Below are positions 18,494 through 29,436 of a DNA stretch of 64,000 nucleotides, piece by piece. The notes under the pieces were generated by a model. That model was given only the letters and a program-made list of their open reading frames with translations, did no database searches and was not told where the DNA came from. Source of the stretch: Pectobacterium araliae (lineage in GTDB: Bacteria > Pseudomonadota > Gammaproteobacteria > Enterobacterales > Enterobacteriaceae); the NCBI RefSeq assembly GCF_037076465.1, contig NZ_AP028908.1, positions 1,984,001-2,048,000 of the forward strand, given 5' to 3'. The position numbers and the translations under genes were made by a program. How positions within the stretch are numbered: position 1 is the first letter of the stretch; every line of letters starts with the position of its first letter.

Positions 18494-21400
18494 ATGATTG
18501 AACGCGGTAAATTTCGCTCACTAACGCTGGTCAATTGGAACGGCTTTTTCGCCCGCACCTTCGATTTGGATGAACTGGTTACCACGCTATCTGGTGGTAA
18601 CGGCGCGGGGAAATCCACCACGATGGCTGCTTTTATTACGGCGTTGATCCCTGACCTGACGTTACTGCACTTCAGAAATACGACTGAAGCCGGTGCCACC
18701 AGTGGCTCACGCGATAAAGGTCTGCACGGTAAATTGCGTGCAGGCGTCTGCTACTCCACGCTGGATGTCGTTAACTCGCGTCATCAGCGCGTGCTGGTTG
18801 GAGTTCGCCTCCAGCAGGTTGCAGGACGCGACCGTAAAGTCGATATCAAACCTTTCACCATTCAGGGGTTACCGACGGCGATACAGCCGACGCAAATTCT
18901 GACGCAGGTAGTCGGCGATCGTCAGGCTCGCGTACTGTCGTTGCAGGAACTGAAGGATCGCGTCGAGGAGATGGAAGGCGTTCAGTTCAAGCAGTTTAAC
19001 TCCATCACCGATTATCATTCGCTGATGTTTGATTTGGGCGTGGTGCCTAGGCGCTTGCGTTCAGCCTCCGATCGCAGCAAGTTTTATCGCCTGATTGAAG
19101 CCTCGCTATATGGCGGTATTTCCAGTGCGATTACGCGCTCGCTGCGTGATTACCTGCTACCAGAAAACAGCGGTGTACGTAAAGCGTTTCAGGATATGGA
19201 AGCGGCGCTGCGTGAAAACCGCATGACGCTGGAAGCGATTCGCGTTACCCAATCCGACCGCGATCTGTTCAAGCATCTGATCTCTGAAGCGACGTCCTAT
19301 GTTGCTGCTGACTACATGCGACACGCCAATGAACGTCGTATTCATCTGGATGGTGCGTTAGAACTGCGTCGTGACCTGTTCTCCAGTCGTAAGCAACTGT
19401 CGAGCGAGCAATATCGCCATGTGGAAATGGCGCGAGAACTGGCGGAGCAGAGTGGGGCTGAAGGCGATCTGGAAACGGATTATCAGGCAGCCAGCGATCA
19501 CCTAAATCTGGTGCAAACTGCCATGCGCCAGCAGGAAAAAATCGAGCGTTATAACGCCGATCTGGAAGAGTTGAGCTACCGCCTCGAAGAACAGAATGAG
19601 GTGGTGGAAGAGGCGCGGGAGCAGCAGGCGGAAAACGAAGAACGTGCCGATGCTGCCGAGTTGGAAGTGGATGAACTGAAAAGCCAGCTTGCCGATTACC
19701 AGCAGGCGTTGGACGTGCAGCAAACGCGCGCCATTCAGTACCAGCAGGCGCAACAAGCGCTTGAACGCGCCCGCACGCTGTGCCAGTTGCCGGATTTAAC
19801 GGCAGAGAATGCGGATGAGTGGCTGGACAGCTATCAGGCGAAAGAGCAGGAAGCAACAGAGATTCTGCTGATGCTGGAACAGAAGCTCAGCGTGGCCGAT
19901 GCGGCGCACGGTCAGTTCGAACAAGCCTACCAGTTAGTGAGTAAAATTGCCGGAGCGGTCAATCGCAACGAAGCCTGGCAGGTTGCGCGCGATTTGCTGC
20001 GCGACAGCGCTTCACTGCGTTATCAGGCGGAGCGAGTACAGCCGCTACGGATGCGTTTGTCTGAACTGGAACAGCGCCTGCGTGAACAACAGGATGCTGA
20101 GCGGTTATTGCAGGATTTCAGCAAGCGCAACGGTCAGGATTATCAGCCAGAAGAACTGGAGTCGCTCCAGCAAGAACTTGATGCGCGGATCGAAACCCTG
20201 TCAGCGCTGGTGGCGGAAGCGGGTGAGCGCCGTATGGCGCTGCGTCAGGAACTTGAGCAGACCCAACAGCGCATTCAGAAACTGACGGTGCGTGCGCCAG
20301 TCTGGCTGGCCGCACAGGAAATGCTGACGCAACTGAGCGAGCAGAGCGGTGAAACGTTTGAAGATAGCCGTCAGGTGACGGAATTCATGCAGCAACTGCT
20401 GGAGCGCGAGCGTGAAACCTCGGTTGAGCGCGATGACATCGCCGCTCGCAAACGTCAAATCGAGGCGCAGGTTGAGCGACTAAGCCAACCCGGTGGTTCC
20501 GAAGACCCGCGTTTGAACGCGCTGGCGGAACGTTTTGGCGGCGTGCTGTTGTCTGAAATATATGATGATGTCACGCTGGATGATGCCCCGTATTTCTCGG
20601 CGCTTTATGGCCCGTCCCGCCATGCGATTGTGGTGCCCGATCTTTCGCTGATCCGCGAGCAGCTTGCCGGTCTGGAAGATTGCCCAGAGGATCTGTATCT
20701 GATCGAAGGTGATCCGCAGTCATTTGATGACAGCGTGTTTGCGGTTGAAGAACTGGAACGTGCTGTCGTGGTGAAAATCGCGGAGCGCCAGTGGCGTTAT
20801 TCTCGTTTCCCAGAAGTGCCGCTGTTTGGTCGCGCCGCGCGGGAAATGCGGCTGGAAGGTCTACGTGATGAGCGCGAAGCGTTGGCAGAGCAGTACGCGA
20901 CGCTGTCATTTGACGTGCAGAAAACGCAACGCTTGCACCAGTCTTTCAGTCGATTCATCGGTACGCATCTGGCTGTCGTTTTTGATGACGATCCCGAAGC
21001 AGAAATTCGTACACTTAGTTCCCGTCGTGGCGAGCTGGATCGTGCGATGGCCAACTTTGATGGCGAAAACCAGCAGCAGCGCCAGCAATACGATCAGGCG
21101 AAAGAAGCCAGCGCACAACTGAATAAACTGATTCCGCGTATTAGCCTGTTGTGCGATGAAACGTTGCAGGATCGCGTGGAAGAGATCCGGGCGGAGTTGG
21201 ATGAAACCGAAGAATCTGCCCGTTTTATCCAACAGCACGGGGCAACGCTGGTTAAGCTGGAGCCTCTGGTTTCTGTCTTGCAAAGCGACCCGCAGCAGCA
21301 TGAACAATTGCAGGAAGATTATGCTCAGGCGCAGAACGCACAGCGGCAGGCAAAACAGCAGGCATTTGCGCTGACTGAGGTTGTGCAGCGTCGCGCGCAC

Positions 21401-22924
21401 TTTAGCTATGCTGATTCGGCTGGCATGTTGGGTGAAAATGCGGGTCTGAATGACAAACTGCGCCAGCGGCTGGAACAGGCGGAGGCTGAACGTGCAAAAG
21501 CACGCGAACAGCTACGCCAGCATCAGGCACAACTGACGCAGTACAGTCAGGTTCAGGCCTCGCTAAAAAGCTCTTATGACGCCAAACAGGACATGCTGAA
21601 GGAACTGACGCAGGAACTTCAGGATATCGGTGTGCGTGCGGATGCCGATGCTGAAGCGCGCGCCCGCCAGCGTCGTGATGAGCTACATGCCGCATTAAGC
21701 ACCAACCGTTCGCGGCGTAATCAGTTGGAAAAACAGATTACGTTCTGTGAAGCGGAAATGGACAGTTTGCAGAAGAAACTGCGCAAGCTGGAGCGTGATT
21801 ATCACCAGATGCGTGAGCAAGTTGTCACCGCGAAAGCGGGCTGGTGTGCAGTCATGCGTTTGGTGAAAGACAACGGCGTCGAGCGCCGTCTGCACCGCCG
21901 TGAACTGGCGTACATGGAAGGCGATGAGCTGCGTTCCATGTCGGATAAGGCGTTGGGTGCACTGCGTCTGGCGGTGGCGGATAACGAACATCTGCGCGAT
22001 GTACTGCGGCTTTCCGAAGATCCGAAGCGACCCGAGCGCAAAATTCAGTTCTATATTGCCGTTTACCAGCATCTGCGTGAGCGTATCCGTCAGGATATTA
22101 TCCGCACCGATGATCCGGTAGAGGCCATTGAGCAGATGGAAATCGAGCTTAACCGATTGACTGAAGAGCTGACGGCGCGTGAGCAAATGCTGGCTATCAG
22201 CTCTCGTAGCGTGGCAAACATCATTCGTAAGACGATCCAGCGTGAGCAGAACCGTATTCGGATGCTGAACCAGGGGCTACAAGCGGTTGCGTTTGGTCAG
22301 GTGAAGAGCGTTCGCTTGAACGTCAATGTGCGCGAAACGCATACCACGTTACTCAATGTGCTGTCCGAACAGCAGGAAATGCATCAGGATCTGTTTAACA
22401 GTAATCGTCTGACCTTCTCGGAAGCGCTGGCGAAATTGTATCAACGGCTTAATCCTGAAATTGATATGGGGCAACGCACGCCGCAGACGATCGGTGAAGA
22501 GCTACTGGATTACCGAAACTACCTTGAAATGGAAGTTGAGGTTAACCGTGGTGCGGATGGTTGGCTGCGGGCGGAGAGCGGGGCGCTATCGACCGGGGAA
22601 GCGATTGGTACTGGGATGTCGATTCTGGTCATGGTGGTACAGAGCTGGGAAGAAGAGTCTAAGCGCCTGCGTGGCAAAGATATTATTCCGTGCCGTTTAC
22701 TCTTCCTCGATGAAGCGGCGCGTCTGGATGCCAAGTCGATCGCGACGCTATTCGAGCTCTGCGACCGCCTGGAAATGCAGTTAGTTATCGCGGCACCGGA
22801 AAATATCAGCCCCGAAAAGGGAACTACCTATAAGCTGGTGCGTAAAGTTTACCAGAACAATGAGCACGTCCATGTGGTTGGGCTGCGTGGGTTCGGAACG
22901 GAAGCGCCAGAGCAAGCTTTGTAG
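18494..22924 (+). CDS. mukB: Chromosome partition protein MukB (SMC-like ATPase)
   Basis: 1476-residue condensin motor, close to the 1486 residues of E. coli. The N-terminal head half carries Walker [10 protein letters not shown] at about residues 34-42; two long coiled-coil arms (rich in Gln, Glu, Leu and Ala) flank the central hinge near residues 650-800; the C-terminal half has ABC signature [13 protein letters not shown] and Walker [13 protein letters not shown]. The protein dimerises at the hinge, entraps DNA and, in E. coli, binds topoisomerase IV. It lies 53 bp after mukE and is followed by a strong terminator. Confidence 0.98.
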   Translation: MIERGKFRSLTLVNWNGFFARTFDLDELVTTLSGGNGAGKSTTMAAFITALIPDLTLLHFRNTTEAGATSGSRDKGLHGKLRAGVCYSTLDVVNSRHQRVLVGVRLQQVAGRDRKVDIKPFTIQGLPTAIQPTQILTQVVGDRQARVLSLQELKDRVEEMEGVQFKQFNSITDYHSLMFDLGVVPRRLRSASDRSKFYRLIEASLYGGISSAITRSLRDYLLPENSGVRKAFQDMEAALRENRMTLEAIRVTQSDRDLFKHLISEATSYVAADYMRHANERRIHLDGALELRRDLFSSRKQLSSEQYRHVEMARELAEQSGAEGDLETDYQAASDHLNLVQTAMRQQEKIERYNADLEELSYRLEEQNEVVEEAREQQAENEERADAAELEVDELKSQLADYQQALDVQQTRAIQYQQAQQALERARTLCQLPDLTAENADEWLDSYQAKEQEATEILLMLEQKLSVADAAHGQFEQAYQLVSKIAGAVNRNEAWQVARDLLRDSASLRYQAERVQPLRMRLSELEQRLREQQDAERLLQDFSKRNGQDYQPEELESLQQELDARIETLSALVAEAGERRMALRQELEQTQQRIQKLTVRAPVWLAAQEMLTQLSEQSGETFEDSRQVTEFMQQLLERERETSVERDDIAARKRQIEAQVERLSQPGGSEDPRLNALAERFGGVLLSEIYDDVTLDDAPYFSALYGPSRHAIVVPDLSLIREQLAGLEDCPEDLYLIEGDPQSFDDSVFAVEELERAVVVKIAERQWRYSRFPEVPLFGRAAREMRLEGLRDEREALAEQYATLSFDVQKTQRLHQSFSRFIGTHLAVVFDDDPEAEIRTLSSRRGELDRAMANFDGENQQQRQQYDQAKEASAQLNKLIPRISLLCDETLQDRVEEIRAELDETEESARFIQQHGATLVKLEPLVSVLQSDPQQHEQLQEDYAQAQNAQRQAKQQAFALTEVVQRRAHFSYADSAGMLGENAGLNDKLRQRLEQAEAERAKAREQLRQHQAQLTQYSQVQASLKSSYDAKQDMLKELTQELQDIGVRADADAEARARQRRDELHAALSTNRSRRNQLEKQITFCEAEMDSLQKKLRKLERDYHQMREQVVTAKAGWCAVMRLVKDNGVERRLHRRELAYMEGDELRSMSDKALGALRLAVADNEHLRDVLRLSEDPKRPERKIQFYIAVYQHLRERIRQDIIRTDDPVEAIEQMEIELNRLTEELTAREQMLAISSRSVANIIRKTIQREQNRIRMLNQGLQAVAFGQVKSVRLNVNVRETHTTLLNVLSEQQEMHQDLFNSNRLTFSEALAKLYQRLNPEIDMGQRTPQTIGEELLDYRNYLEMEVEVNRGADGWLRAESGALSTGEAIGTGMSILVMVVQSWEEESKRLRGKDIIPCRLLFLDEAARLDAKSIATLFELCDRLEMQLVIAAPENISPEKGTTYKLVRKVYQNNEHVHVVGLRGFGTEAPEQAL

Positions 22925-22959
22925 CTATGAGTTCTGCTGTTATTTTCTTCTATAATGAT

Positions 22960-22989
22960 AAAGCCGCTTTTTTAAGCGGCTTTATTTTT
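22960..22989 (+). terminator. Rho-independent terminator of the muk operon
   Basis: AAAGCCGCTT (22960-22969) and AAGCGGCTTT (22974-22983) form a perfect 10-bp stem with a TTTT loop, followed by ATTTTTA. It starts 36 bp past the mukB stop. Confidence 0.92.
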
Positions 22990-23323
22990 ACTTAAAGAGA
23001 AGGCTGACGACGAATGGGTTCATCAAATACGAAGATAATACCCAGAAGAAGAAGCAAAAATATTTTTCTCTTTATATACTGACGATAAAACGATTGCAGG
23101 CCGTAGAGGGATTTACGGGCGTATGTTGTAAAGTGGCATGCGGTAATAATGGCGCTATATAAAAACGATCCTATTTCATTCTTTATCGTTTTCTATACGA
23201 GGAAAGTGAAAGAATGAGTTTACGCTAGTGTGACCGTGTGCGAGCGAATTCGGTTTGTTATTTCCATGTTCAACGTGGATTGTCGTGAAAGCATAGTGAT
23301 TAATGAGTACAGGGGATAAATGG
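22990..23323. other. Intergenic region upstream of ldtD
   Basis: About 330 bp without a convincing gene. Only very short reading frames occur. It must hold the ldtD promoter; ldtD in E. coli is induced by the Cpx envelope-stress system, but I could not identify a clear CpxR box here. Confidence 0.5.
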
Positions 23324-25066
23324 ATGTTGTTGTTACATAAGCGAAAAATGGTCAGGCTAATGTTGCGCGTGGGTTGTATTTGGGTCGGAAGCCTGTCTCC
23401 TTCGTTTTCGGTGTTGTCAGCGTCTCCGACGGTGTTGCCTGGATTATCACAAAGCGCGGGTGTGGTTTCTGTCGAGAAGAGTCGGGCAGGGCTTTTGGCT
23501 GCGCTGCCACACGGTATGGCGGTGCATTATCTCTCTGATTTATCATCACTTTATGCCAAAAATAGAATGCAACCGATGTGGGCAGATAACCGCGCTGTTC
23601 AACAGTTTCAGCAGCAGCTTGCTGAATTGGCGATAGCGGGTGTACAGCCGCAGTTCACCACGTGGGTGACCTGGCTGGCTGACCCTCAACTAACCGGATT
23701 TGCGCGTGATGTCGTGTTATCGGATGCGATGCTGGGCTATTTGCAGTTCGTTTCTGGCGTGGAGCGTAACGGCAATGACTGGTTGTACAGCAGCGTGCCT
23801 TATCGTCTGCAATCACCTGCGCTGAATAGCATTTCTCAATGGCAACAGGCCGTGGAGTCCGGCACCAGTGCGGCCTATGTGGTGTCGCTGGCACCGCCGC
23901 ATTCGCAATACGCCAAAATGCATGAAGCATTGAAGATAATGCTGACGGACACGCGTCCCTGGCCGAACCTGAATCTGGCGGAATCTCTGCGCCCGGAACA
24001 GCAGAGCCGTGAATTGACCGTGCTGCGTGAGATCTTGCAACGTACTGGCATGTTATCGTCAACGGAGAGCATCACGCTTTTTAATGAAAATGTCGCTGCA
24101 ACAACCACGTCGCTAACCGCACAAACCGCTGTTGTCGATGGCGCGACCAACGCAGACGATCGTTACACGGGAGAATTGGTTGAGGCGGTTAAACGCTTCC
24201 AGCAGTGGCAAGGGCTGGAAGATGATGGTGTGATTGGTAAGCGCACGCGTGATTGGCTCAATGCCTCTCCGCAAATGCGAGCAACGTTGCTGGCGTTGAA
24301 TATCCAGCGTCTGCGCTTGTTACCGGATAATGTTCATACCGGTATCATGGTGAACATTCCCAATTACTCACTCATCTATTATCAGGATGGTGCCGAACGT
24401 TTATCGTCGCGCGTCATTGTTGGGCAACCGAAACGTAAGACGCCGCTAATGAGCAGTTCGCTGTATAATGTCGTGGTCAACCCGCCGTGGAATGTCCCTA
24501 CGACGCTAACCCGACAGGATATTATTCCTAAAGTGGTGCGCGATCCCGGTTATTTACAGCGTCACGGCTATACGGTGCTGTCCGGCTGGAGTCAGGATGC
24601 AGAAGCCATTGACCCCTCAATGATCGATTGGCAGGGCGTGTCGGCAGAGCGCTTCCCCTATCGCCTGCGTCAGGCACCTGGGGCAAACAATTCGCTGGGG
24701 CGTTATAAGTTTAATATGCCGAATTCAGAAGCGATTTATCTGCACGACACACCGAATCATAACCTGTTCCAGCGTGATATCCGGGCGCTGAGTTCCGGCT
24801 GCGTGCGGGTCAATAAGGCATCAGAACTGGCTAACATGCTGCTACAGGATGCTGGCTGGAATAATACCCGCATTTCTTCCACGCTAGATCAGGGAAATAC
24901 CACCTTTGTTTCAATGAAACATCGGATTCCTGTTAATCTCTATTACCTGACCGCGTGGGTCGCGGAAGATGGTAAACCGCAGTTCCGAACAGATATTTAC
25001 AATTATGATGATATCGCCCGAGCGGGGACGAAAGTGCTGTCCAGCGCTGGGCTGTTGCTTCAGTAA
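23324..25066 (+). CDS. ldtD: L,D-transpeptidase LdtD (YcbB)
   Basis: 580-residue periplasmic enzyme that forms 3-3 (mDAP-mDAP) cross-links in peptidoglycan, giving beta-lactam tolerance and envelope-stress protection. ATG 23324 is chosen because AGGGGA lies 7 nt before it; an in-frame ATG at 23303 would add seven residues but lacks a ribosome site. The N-terminus has a signal or anchor sequence. A peptidoglycan-binding domain is seen at [20 protein letters not shown], and the YkuD catalytic domain ends in HDTPNHNLF and [11 protein letters not shown], with catalytic Cys at residue 493 of this start. It is followed by mepK, whose product cuts the bonds LdtD makes. Confidence 0.96.
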   Translation: MLLLHKRKMVRLMLRVGCIWVGSLSPSFSVLSASPTVLPGLSQSAGVVSVEKSRAGLLAALPHGMAVHYLSDLSSLYAKNRMQPMWADNRAVQQFQQQLAELAIAGVQPQFTTWVTWLADPQLTGFARDVVLSDAMLGYLQFVSGVERNGNDWLYSSVPYRLQSPALNSISQWQQAVESGTSAAYVVSLAPPHSQYAKMHEALKIMLTDTRPWPNLNLAESLRPEQQSRELTVLREILQRTGMLSSTESITLFNENVAATTTSLTAQTAVVDGATNADDRYTGELVEAVKRFQQWQGLEDDGVIGKRTRDWLNASPQMRATLLALNIQRLRLLPDNVHTGIMVNIPNYSLIYYQDGAERLSSRVIVGQPKRKTPLMSSSLYNVVVNPPWNVPTTLTRQDIIPKVVRDPGYLQRHGYTVLSGWSQDAEAIDPSMIDWQGVSAERFPYRLRQAPGANNSLGRYKFNMPNSEAIYLHDTPNHNLFQRDIRALSSGCVRVNKASELANMLLQDAGWNNTRISSTLDQGNTTFVSMKHRIPVNLYYLTAWVAEDGKPQFRTDIYNYDDIARAGTKVLSSAGLLLQ

Positions 25067-25108
25067 GTATTGAAAACACGGGTATTAGCGGTACTGGCTT
25101 TTTATTGT

Positions 25109-25139
25109 TTTGCGGGAGAACGATGCGATCTCCCGCAAA
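25109..25139. repeat. Near-perfect palindrome between ldtD and mepK
   Basis: TTTTGCGGGAG at the left and CTCCCGCAAA at the right enclose a partly paired AACGATGCGAT. The stem is strong, but on the plus strand the T-run is on the wrong side, so it may be an mRNA-stability or attenuation structure between the two genes. Confidence 0.5.
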
Positions 25140-25244
25140 CCCGTAAGCAAAGCGGGTTGACTCACTTTTCTCTGGCAGTTAAGGTTCAAGGCGGTGCGTT
25201 TTGTACCGCTTTTATACCGTTCTTTTAGCCAGGATACTCGTTCT

Positions 25245-25793
25245 ATGGATCACATTGACAATCATCGTCGTAAGTGGCTTGCACTGGGTGGTGCTGCCTT
25301 GGGCATCGCACTGCTTCCCGGTCAGGCATTTGCAACGTTATCTACGCCTCGGCCACGAATTTTGACGCTGGATAACCTGAATACTGGAGAACGGCTGAAA
25401 ACGGAATTCTTTGATGGCAAACGGTATAACAAATCAGAACTCTCCCGCCTAAATCATTTTTTCCGCGATTACCGCGCTAATAAAATCAAAACGATTGATC
25501 CGCAACTTTTCGATCAGCTCTATCGTTTACAGGTCATGCTGGGCACCAACAAGCCCGTGCAACTGATTTCTGGTTATCGCGCAGTAGATACCAATAACGA
25601 ATTACGTGCGCATAGCCGGGGTGTGGCAAAGCAGAGTTACCACACGAAAGGGCAGGCAATGGATTTCCATATTCAAGGTGTTCAATTGGCCAATATTCGC
25701 AAAGCTGCCACCAAAATGCGTGCCGGTGGGGTGGGCTACTACCCGCGCAGTGATTTCGTTCACATCGATACTGGTCCGGTCCGCACCTGGTAA
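25245..25793 (+). CDS. mepK: Murein endopeptidase MepK (YcbK), Tat-exported
   Basis: 182 residues, as in E. coli, from ATG 25245 (MDHIDNHRRKWLALGGAALG); a longer open frame upstream is not conserved. The N-terminus has a twin-arginine signal (HRRKWLALGG, then a hydrophobic stretch to QAFA). The mature part is a peptidase M15-like DUF882 domain with metal ligands in SYHTKGQAMDFHIQG and FVHIDTG. MepK preferentially cleaves 3-3 peptidoglycan cross-links and aids wall growth (E. coli knowledge). Adjacent ldtD encodes the opposing synthetic activity. Confidence 0.95.
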   Translation: MDHIDNHRRKWLALGGAALGIALLPGQAFATLSTPRPRILTLDNLNTGERLKTEFFDGKRYNKSELSRLNHFFRDYRANKIKTIDPQLFDQLYRLQVMLGTNKPVQLISGYRAVDTNNELRAHSRGVAKQSYHTKGQAMDFHIQGVQLANIRKAATKMRAGGVGYYPRSDFVHIDTGPVRTW

Positions 25794-25823
25794 TCGGCTA
25801 TAGCAGTGCGACACTTTTCTGAT

Positions 25824-25856
25824 ACGGCTCGCAGCAATATAGCGAGCCGTTTAGTT
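25824..25856 (+). terminator. Terminator-like hairpin after mepK
   Basis: ACGGCTCGC (25824-25832) pairs perfectly with GCGAGCCGT (25842-25850), followed by TTAGTTATT. It ends shortly before the gloC ribosome site. Confidence 0.7.
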
Positions 25857-25873
25857 ATTCAACATGGAGTGAT

Positions 25874-26521
25874 ATGAAATATCAAATTGTCCCTGTGACG
25901 GCATTTAGCCAGAACTGCACATTATTATGGTGTGAAAAAACCAATGAAGCGGCGATTGTCGATCCCGGTGGTGACGCAGAAAAAATCAAACAAGCCGTCG
26001 TTGATGCGGGGATTACGGTTAAACAAATTCTGTTGACGCATGGACATTTAGATCACGTCGGTGCAGCAGCGGAACTGGCCGAACACTATCAAGTAGCAAT
26101 TATTGGCCCGCAAAGTGAAGATGCTTTTTGGCTGGACGGGTTACCTGCACAGAGCCGGATGTTTGGTCTGGAAGAGTGCGCGCCACTGACGCCATCACGC
26201 TGGCTAAAGGAAGGTGATGAGGTTAGCGTGGGCGAAACGACGCTGGCGGTTTTCCACTGTCCGGGTCACACACCGGGTCACATTGTATTCTTTGATGCCG
26301 AATCGCGTCTGGCACAGGTAGGCGATGTAATTTTCAATGGTGGCGTAGGGCGCACCGATTTCCCTCAAGGCGATCATCAGGCGTTGATTGCGTCCATCAA
26401 AAATAAACTACTGCCGCTGGGGGACGATGTGACATTTATTCCGGGCCATGGTCCGATGTCAACCTTAGGACATGAACGTAAAACCAATCCTTTCCTGCGT
26501 GAAGATGCCGCAATTTGGTAG
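25874..26521 (+). CDS. gloC: Hydroxyacylglutathione hydrolase GloC (YcbL), type II glyoxalase
   Basis: 215-residue cytosolic metallo-beta-lactamase fold enzyme that hydrolyses S-D-lactoylglutathione, the second step of methylglyoxal detoxification. The metal motif THGHLDHVG is present, followed by [23 protein letters not shown] and [12 protein letters not shown], all typical of the short single-domain GloC group. ATG 25874 is preceded by GGAG. It converges on aspC across a large folded element. Confidence 0.96.
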   Translation: MKYQIVPVTAFSQNCTLLWCEKTNEAAIVDPGGDAEKIKQAVVDAGITVKQILLTHGHLDHVGAAAELAEHYQVAIIGPQSEDAFWLDGLPAQSRMFGLEECAPLTPSRWLKEGDEVSVGETTLAVFHCPGHTPGHIVFFDAESRLAQVGDVIFNGGVGRTDFPQGDHQALIASIKNKLLPLGDDVTFIPGHGPMSTLGHERKTNPFLREDAAIW

Positions 26522-26548
26522 TGTTTTATTGGCTTGAAAAGCAGAAAT

Positions 26549-26705
26549 AAAAAAGCCGACACAGGGTGTTAATGCTATTCACTTAAGCGTGGATTTAGGG
26601 GGAAACACGGGGATGAGGTTCCCGCAGGGATACCTCGCACCGTGGTAGCCCCCAGTATCTCGTTTCTTAAACGATCGGCATTAGACACTGGGTGTCGGCT
26701 TTTTT
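26549..26705. other. 157-bp folded inverted-repeat element between convergent gloC and aspC
   Basis: Outer arms are AAAAAAGCCGACAC (26549-26562) and GTGTCGGCTTTTTT (26692-26705), a perfect 14-bp pairing that reads as a terminator on both strands. Next inward, GTGT-TAATGC (26666-26675) pairs with GCATTA-GACAC (26678-26688 region, 3' arm 26678-26688 of the right side). The interior forms a nested rod: GGGGG 26598-26602 with CCCCC 26649-26653, CACGG 26606-26610 with CCGTG 26640-26644, GAGGT 26615-26619 with ACCTC 26632-26636, TCCC 26620-26623 with GGGA 26627-26630 around a GCA loop. This is far more than a terminator needs; a non-coding RNA or a miniature mobile element are possible. I do not recognise the family. 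Confidence 0.6.
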
Positions 26706-26718
26706 GATCGCAGAACGA

Positions 26719-27909
26719 TCAGAGTACGGCAACAATCGCTTCGCAGAGCGGCGCCATGTTTTCTGGCGTCATCCCAGCAACGTTGACACGGCCAGAGTTC
26801 ACCGCATAAACGCCGAATTCGTCGCGCAGACGCAGAACCTGTTCCTTGGTCAAGCCGCTGAATGAGAACATCCCATTCTGGTTGATAATGAAGGAGAAAT
26901 CCTGCTGCGCACCTTTTTCCTGCAAGGTATTGACGAACAACTGACGCATACGTTGAATGCGCTCACGCATCGCCGTCAGTTCCTGCTCCCAAATGGCCTT
27001 CAGTGCATCGTTACCCAAGATGGTAGCAACAACGGTTGCGCCGTGTGACGGTGGGTTAGAGTAGTTTGCGCGAATAGCGGCTTTCACCTGGCTGAATGCT
27101 TTATCTGCCGTTGCAGCATCAGCGGCCACCAGCGTACAGGCACCGACACGCTCATTGTACAAACCGAAGTTTTTAGAGTACGAGCTGCATACGATCAGTT
27201 CATCGTGAAGTGCGGCAAAGAGGCGCAGACCTTCCGCATCTTCTTCGAGCCCACGGGCAAAGCCCTGATAGGCGAAGTCAAACAGCGGTAGCCAACCTTT
27301 CGCTACCGACAGCTCTGCTAGTTTAGCCCACTGCTCGGCGGTAGGATCGATACCGGTCGGGTTATGGCAACAGCCGTGGAACAGTACCACGTCGCCTGCC
27401 TGTGCGGCATTCAGGCTGTTCAGCAGGCCATCAAAATCCAGCGCATGGTTTGCGGCATCGTAGTAATCATATTGGCAAATTTCTAAACCGACGGCAGAGA
27501 ACACATTATTGTGATTTGGCCAGGTTGGGTTGCTGATCCAAATACGTTTTGCTGACGTCTGGTTGGCAATGAAATCAGCAGCTACGCGTAACGCACCCGT
27601 TCCGCCAGGCGTTTGTGCTGTACGAGCCCGTTTGTCGGCAATGATGGCATTCTGCTTGCCAAACAACAGTTCCTGCGTGCACTGACCAAATGCTGGCAGA
27701 CCGTCGATGCCCAGATAGTTTTTGGTGGTTTCATTTTCCAGCAGATAGTGTTCTGCTTTTTTCACGCTGGTCAGAACCGGAGTTTTACCGGTTTCATCTT
27801 TATAGACACCAATACCCAGATTGATTTTATTCGCGCGGTCATCGGCGCGGAAAAGATCGGTCAGCCCGAGAATAGGATCGGCCGGTGCGGCAGAGATATT
27901 TTCAAACAT
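26719..27909 (-). CDS. aspC: Aspartate aminotransferase
   Basis: 396 residues, as in E. coli, from ATG 27909 ([20 protein letters not shown]); an earlier in-frame start is not conserved. PLP-dependent class I aminotransferase interconverting aspartate and oxaloacetate with glutamate and 2-oxoglutarate; it also acts on aromatic amino acids. The PLP lysine lies in [16 protein letters not shown], the substrate-binding [10 protein letters not shown] and [10 protein letters not shown] blocks are intact. It lies about 900 bp downstream of ompF start region on the same strand but is separated from ompF by the ompF terminator, so it has its own promoter. Confidence 0.97.
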   Translation of the reverse strand: MFENISAAPADPILGLTDLFRADDRANKINLGIGVYKDETGKTPVLTSVKKAEHYLLENETTKNYLGIDGLPAFGQCTQELLFGKQNAIIADKRARTAQTPGGTGALRVAADFIANQTSAKRIWISNPTWPNHNNVFSAVGLEICQYDYYDAANHALDFDGLLNSLNAAQAGDVVLFHGCCHNPTGIDPTAEQWAKLAELSVAKGWLPLFDFAYQGFARGLEEDAEGLRLFAALHDELIVCSSYSKNFGLYNERVGACTLVAADAATADKAFSQVKAAIRANYSNPPSHGATVVATILGNDALKAIWEQELTAMRERIQRMRQLFVNTLQEKGAQQDFSFIINQNGMFSFSGLTKEQVLRLRDEFGVYAVNSGRVNVAGMTPENMAPLCEAIVAVL

Positions 27910-28092
27910 TGCCAGAATGTTCCATAACTGAGATGAAATAAGAATTCTCAGAGTACCGTCAGTAAAAGGCTTTGCCAACCGTTGATGTCAAAAAGAAAGG
28001 GAAATAACAGGGAGAAGGAGAGAGACGAAATAAAAGACTGGTTAGGTGAGAATAATTGGCGCAGCGTGGTGCAAAACATAAACAAAAAATGC

Positions 28093-28133
28093 GGGAACGT
28101 TTTTCAATGTCGCTGGCGACGGCTCGTAGGGCG
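28093..28133 (+). repeat. Short intergenic repeat, copy 1 (GGGAACG family)
   Basis: Shares about 41 bp, with a handful of differences, with the segment at 58735-58775: GGGAACGTTTTTCAA, then a hairpin (here GTCGC TG GCGAC), then CGGC and AGGG. It sits between ompF and aspC. The rest of the 314-bp gap holds the ompF terminator and presumably the aspC promoter. Confidence 0.65.
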
Positions 28134-28148
28134 TTATCTAAAACACAA

Positions 28149-28176
28149 TAAAAAAGACAGAGCCGAAGCTCTGCCT
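28149..28176 (-). terminator. Rho-independent terminator of ompF
   Basis: Read on the minus strand: GGCAGAGC, loop TTCG, GCTCTGTC, then TTTTTTATT. One internal mismatch. It begins about 48 bp past the ompF stop. Confidence 0.9.
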
Positions 28177-28223
28177 TTTCATGCAATACGAACGATTAAC
28201 TCGTTACGTTATGCTGCGACAAC

Positions 28224-29306
28224 TTAGAACTGATAGATTACACCGACGTCTACACGGTCGCTGTTTTCTTGATTAAATGTCTTAGTCTTGTCTTTATCCA
28301 GCAGGCTGATGTCGTACTCAACATAGGTAGAGAAGTTTTTGTTGAATGCGTAAGTTGCACCAACGCTTGCATATTTAACAGCGTAGTCGTTAGCAACGTT
28401 ATTAATTTTGTCTTTACGAGATACGTAAGCAATGGTAGGCGTTAAACCGAAATCGAAGTTGTACTGTGCAACCACTTCAAAGATTTTGCTCTCATCAGCA
28501 ATTCTGCCATCTGAGCTGCTGGTCAAGAAGAAATTACGACTTTCGCCGTAAACTGCTGCAACATAGATGTTGTTTGCGTCATATTTCAGACCTGTTGACC
28601 ATACGTCAGCACGATCACCTTTAGCGCCAGCAGCATTTTGCTGGTCTTTAGTACGGTCATACGCACCGTAAGAGGCAACCACACCTACGCCGAAATCGGT
28701 ATCATAGGACAGAGATGTCGCCCACGCATCACCATGTTGACGATCCAGACGTGAAATTTTAGCGTCACCGTCGTTCTCGTCTTTAGCGAGATATTGCAGA
28801 CCGAAACCTAAACCGTCAACCAGACCAAAGAGATTGGAAGTGTTGAACGTTGCGGCGTTACCGATACGACCAGTCAGAGTATCAGTAACGCTGCTGTCGC
28901 CGCCGTTTTCTGGCAGTACGTCAGTATAGGCCAGAGCGTTGTAAGCGACGCCACTATTACGGCCATAGTCAAAAGAGCCGAAATCAGCAAATTTCAGTCC
29001 AGCAAATGCCTTACGGGTTTTGCCTTCATCATTATTTTTACTTTCTGTATTGTTAGCACCGAACTGGTATTCGAAAGTACCGTAACCTGTCAGGTCGCTA
29101 GTGATCTGCGTTTGGCCTTTAAAGCCCAGGCGAGCGGTAGTATTGTCTTCGTTTTCTGCACTCTGGTTTTGGAACGCATAACCTGCATGCACACGACCAG
29201 TCAGATCCAGCTTGTTCGCATCTTTATTATAGATTTCTGCTGCGTTGGCAGCGCCTGCGACTAACAGAGCTGGGATTACTACTGCAAGAATGTTGCGTTT
29301 CATCAT
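28224..29306 (-). CDS. ompF: Outer-membrane general porin OmpF
   Basis: 360-residue precursor of a trimeric 16-strand beta-barrel porin. ATG 29306 gives MMKRNILAVVIPALLVAGAANA, the OmpF signal peptide; the mature protein begins AEIYNKDANKLDLTGRVHAG. Constriction-loop L3 has DVLPENGGD where E. coli has PEFGGD, and FGSFDYGRN precedes it. Alternating amphipathic strands end in the C-terminal Phe (VGVIYQF) required by the BAM machinery. Gene order aspC-ompF-asnS equals E. coli. Porin loops differ strongly from E. coli, as expected for phage and colicin-exposed surfaces. Confidence 0.95.
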   Translation of the reverse strand: MMKRNILAVVIPALLVAGAANAAEIYNKDANKLDLTGRVHAGYAFQNQSAENEDNTTARLGFKGQTQITSDLTGYGTFEYQFGANNTESKNNDEGKTRKAFAGLKFADFGSFDYGRNSGVAYNALAYTDVLPENGGDSSVTDTLTGRIGNAATFNTSNLFGLVDGLGFGLQYLAKDENDGDAKISRLDRQHGDAWATSLSYDTDFGVGVVASYGAYDRTKDQQNAAGAKGDRADVWSTGLKYDANNIYVAAVYGESRNFFLTSSSDGRIADESKIFEVVAQYNFDFGLTPTIAYVSRKDKINNVANDYAVKYASVGATYAFNKNFSTYVEYDISLLDKDKTKTFNQENSDRVDVGVIYQF

Positions 29307-29436
29307 TATTACCCTCATTGGTGTTATTTAGACACCTGCCACTGCCATAAATAATTCTTTAGGGAACTATTCCTGAAAGTTTGGTGTCTTCCTGTGTCTG
29401 AACGCAGTTTTCCATTCACTCGCCCGTTAATCCACC

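Noticed and set aside
19269..19856. 195-codon antisense frame in mukB, proline-rich
   Set aside because: Low-complexity composition produced by the coiled-coil codons on the other strand; no independent evidence.
26576..26677. Possible hok/sok-like toxin-antitoxin RNA in the folded element
   Set aside because: A short stretch faintly recalls the Sok target region, but no Hok-like toxin frame is present on either strand.
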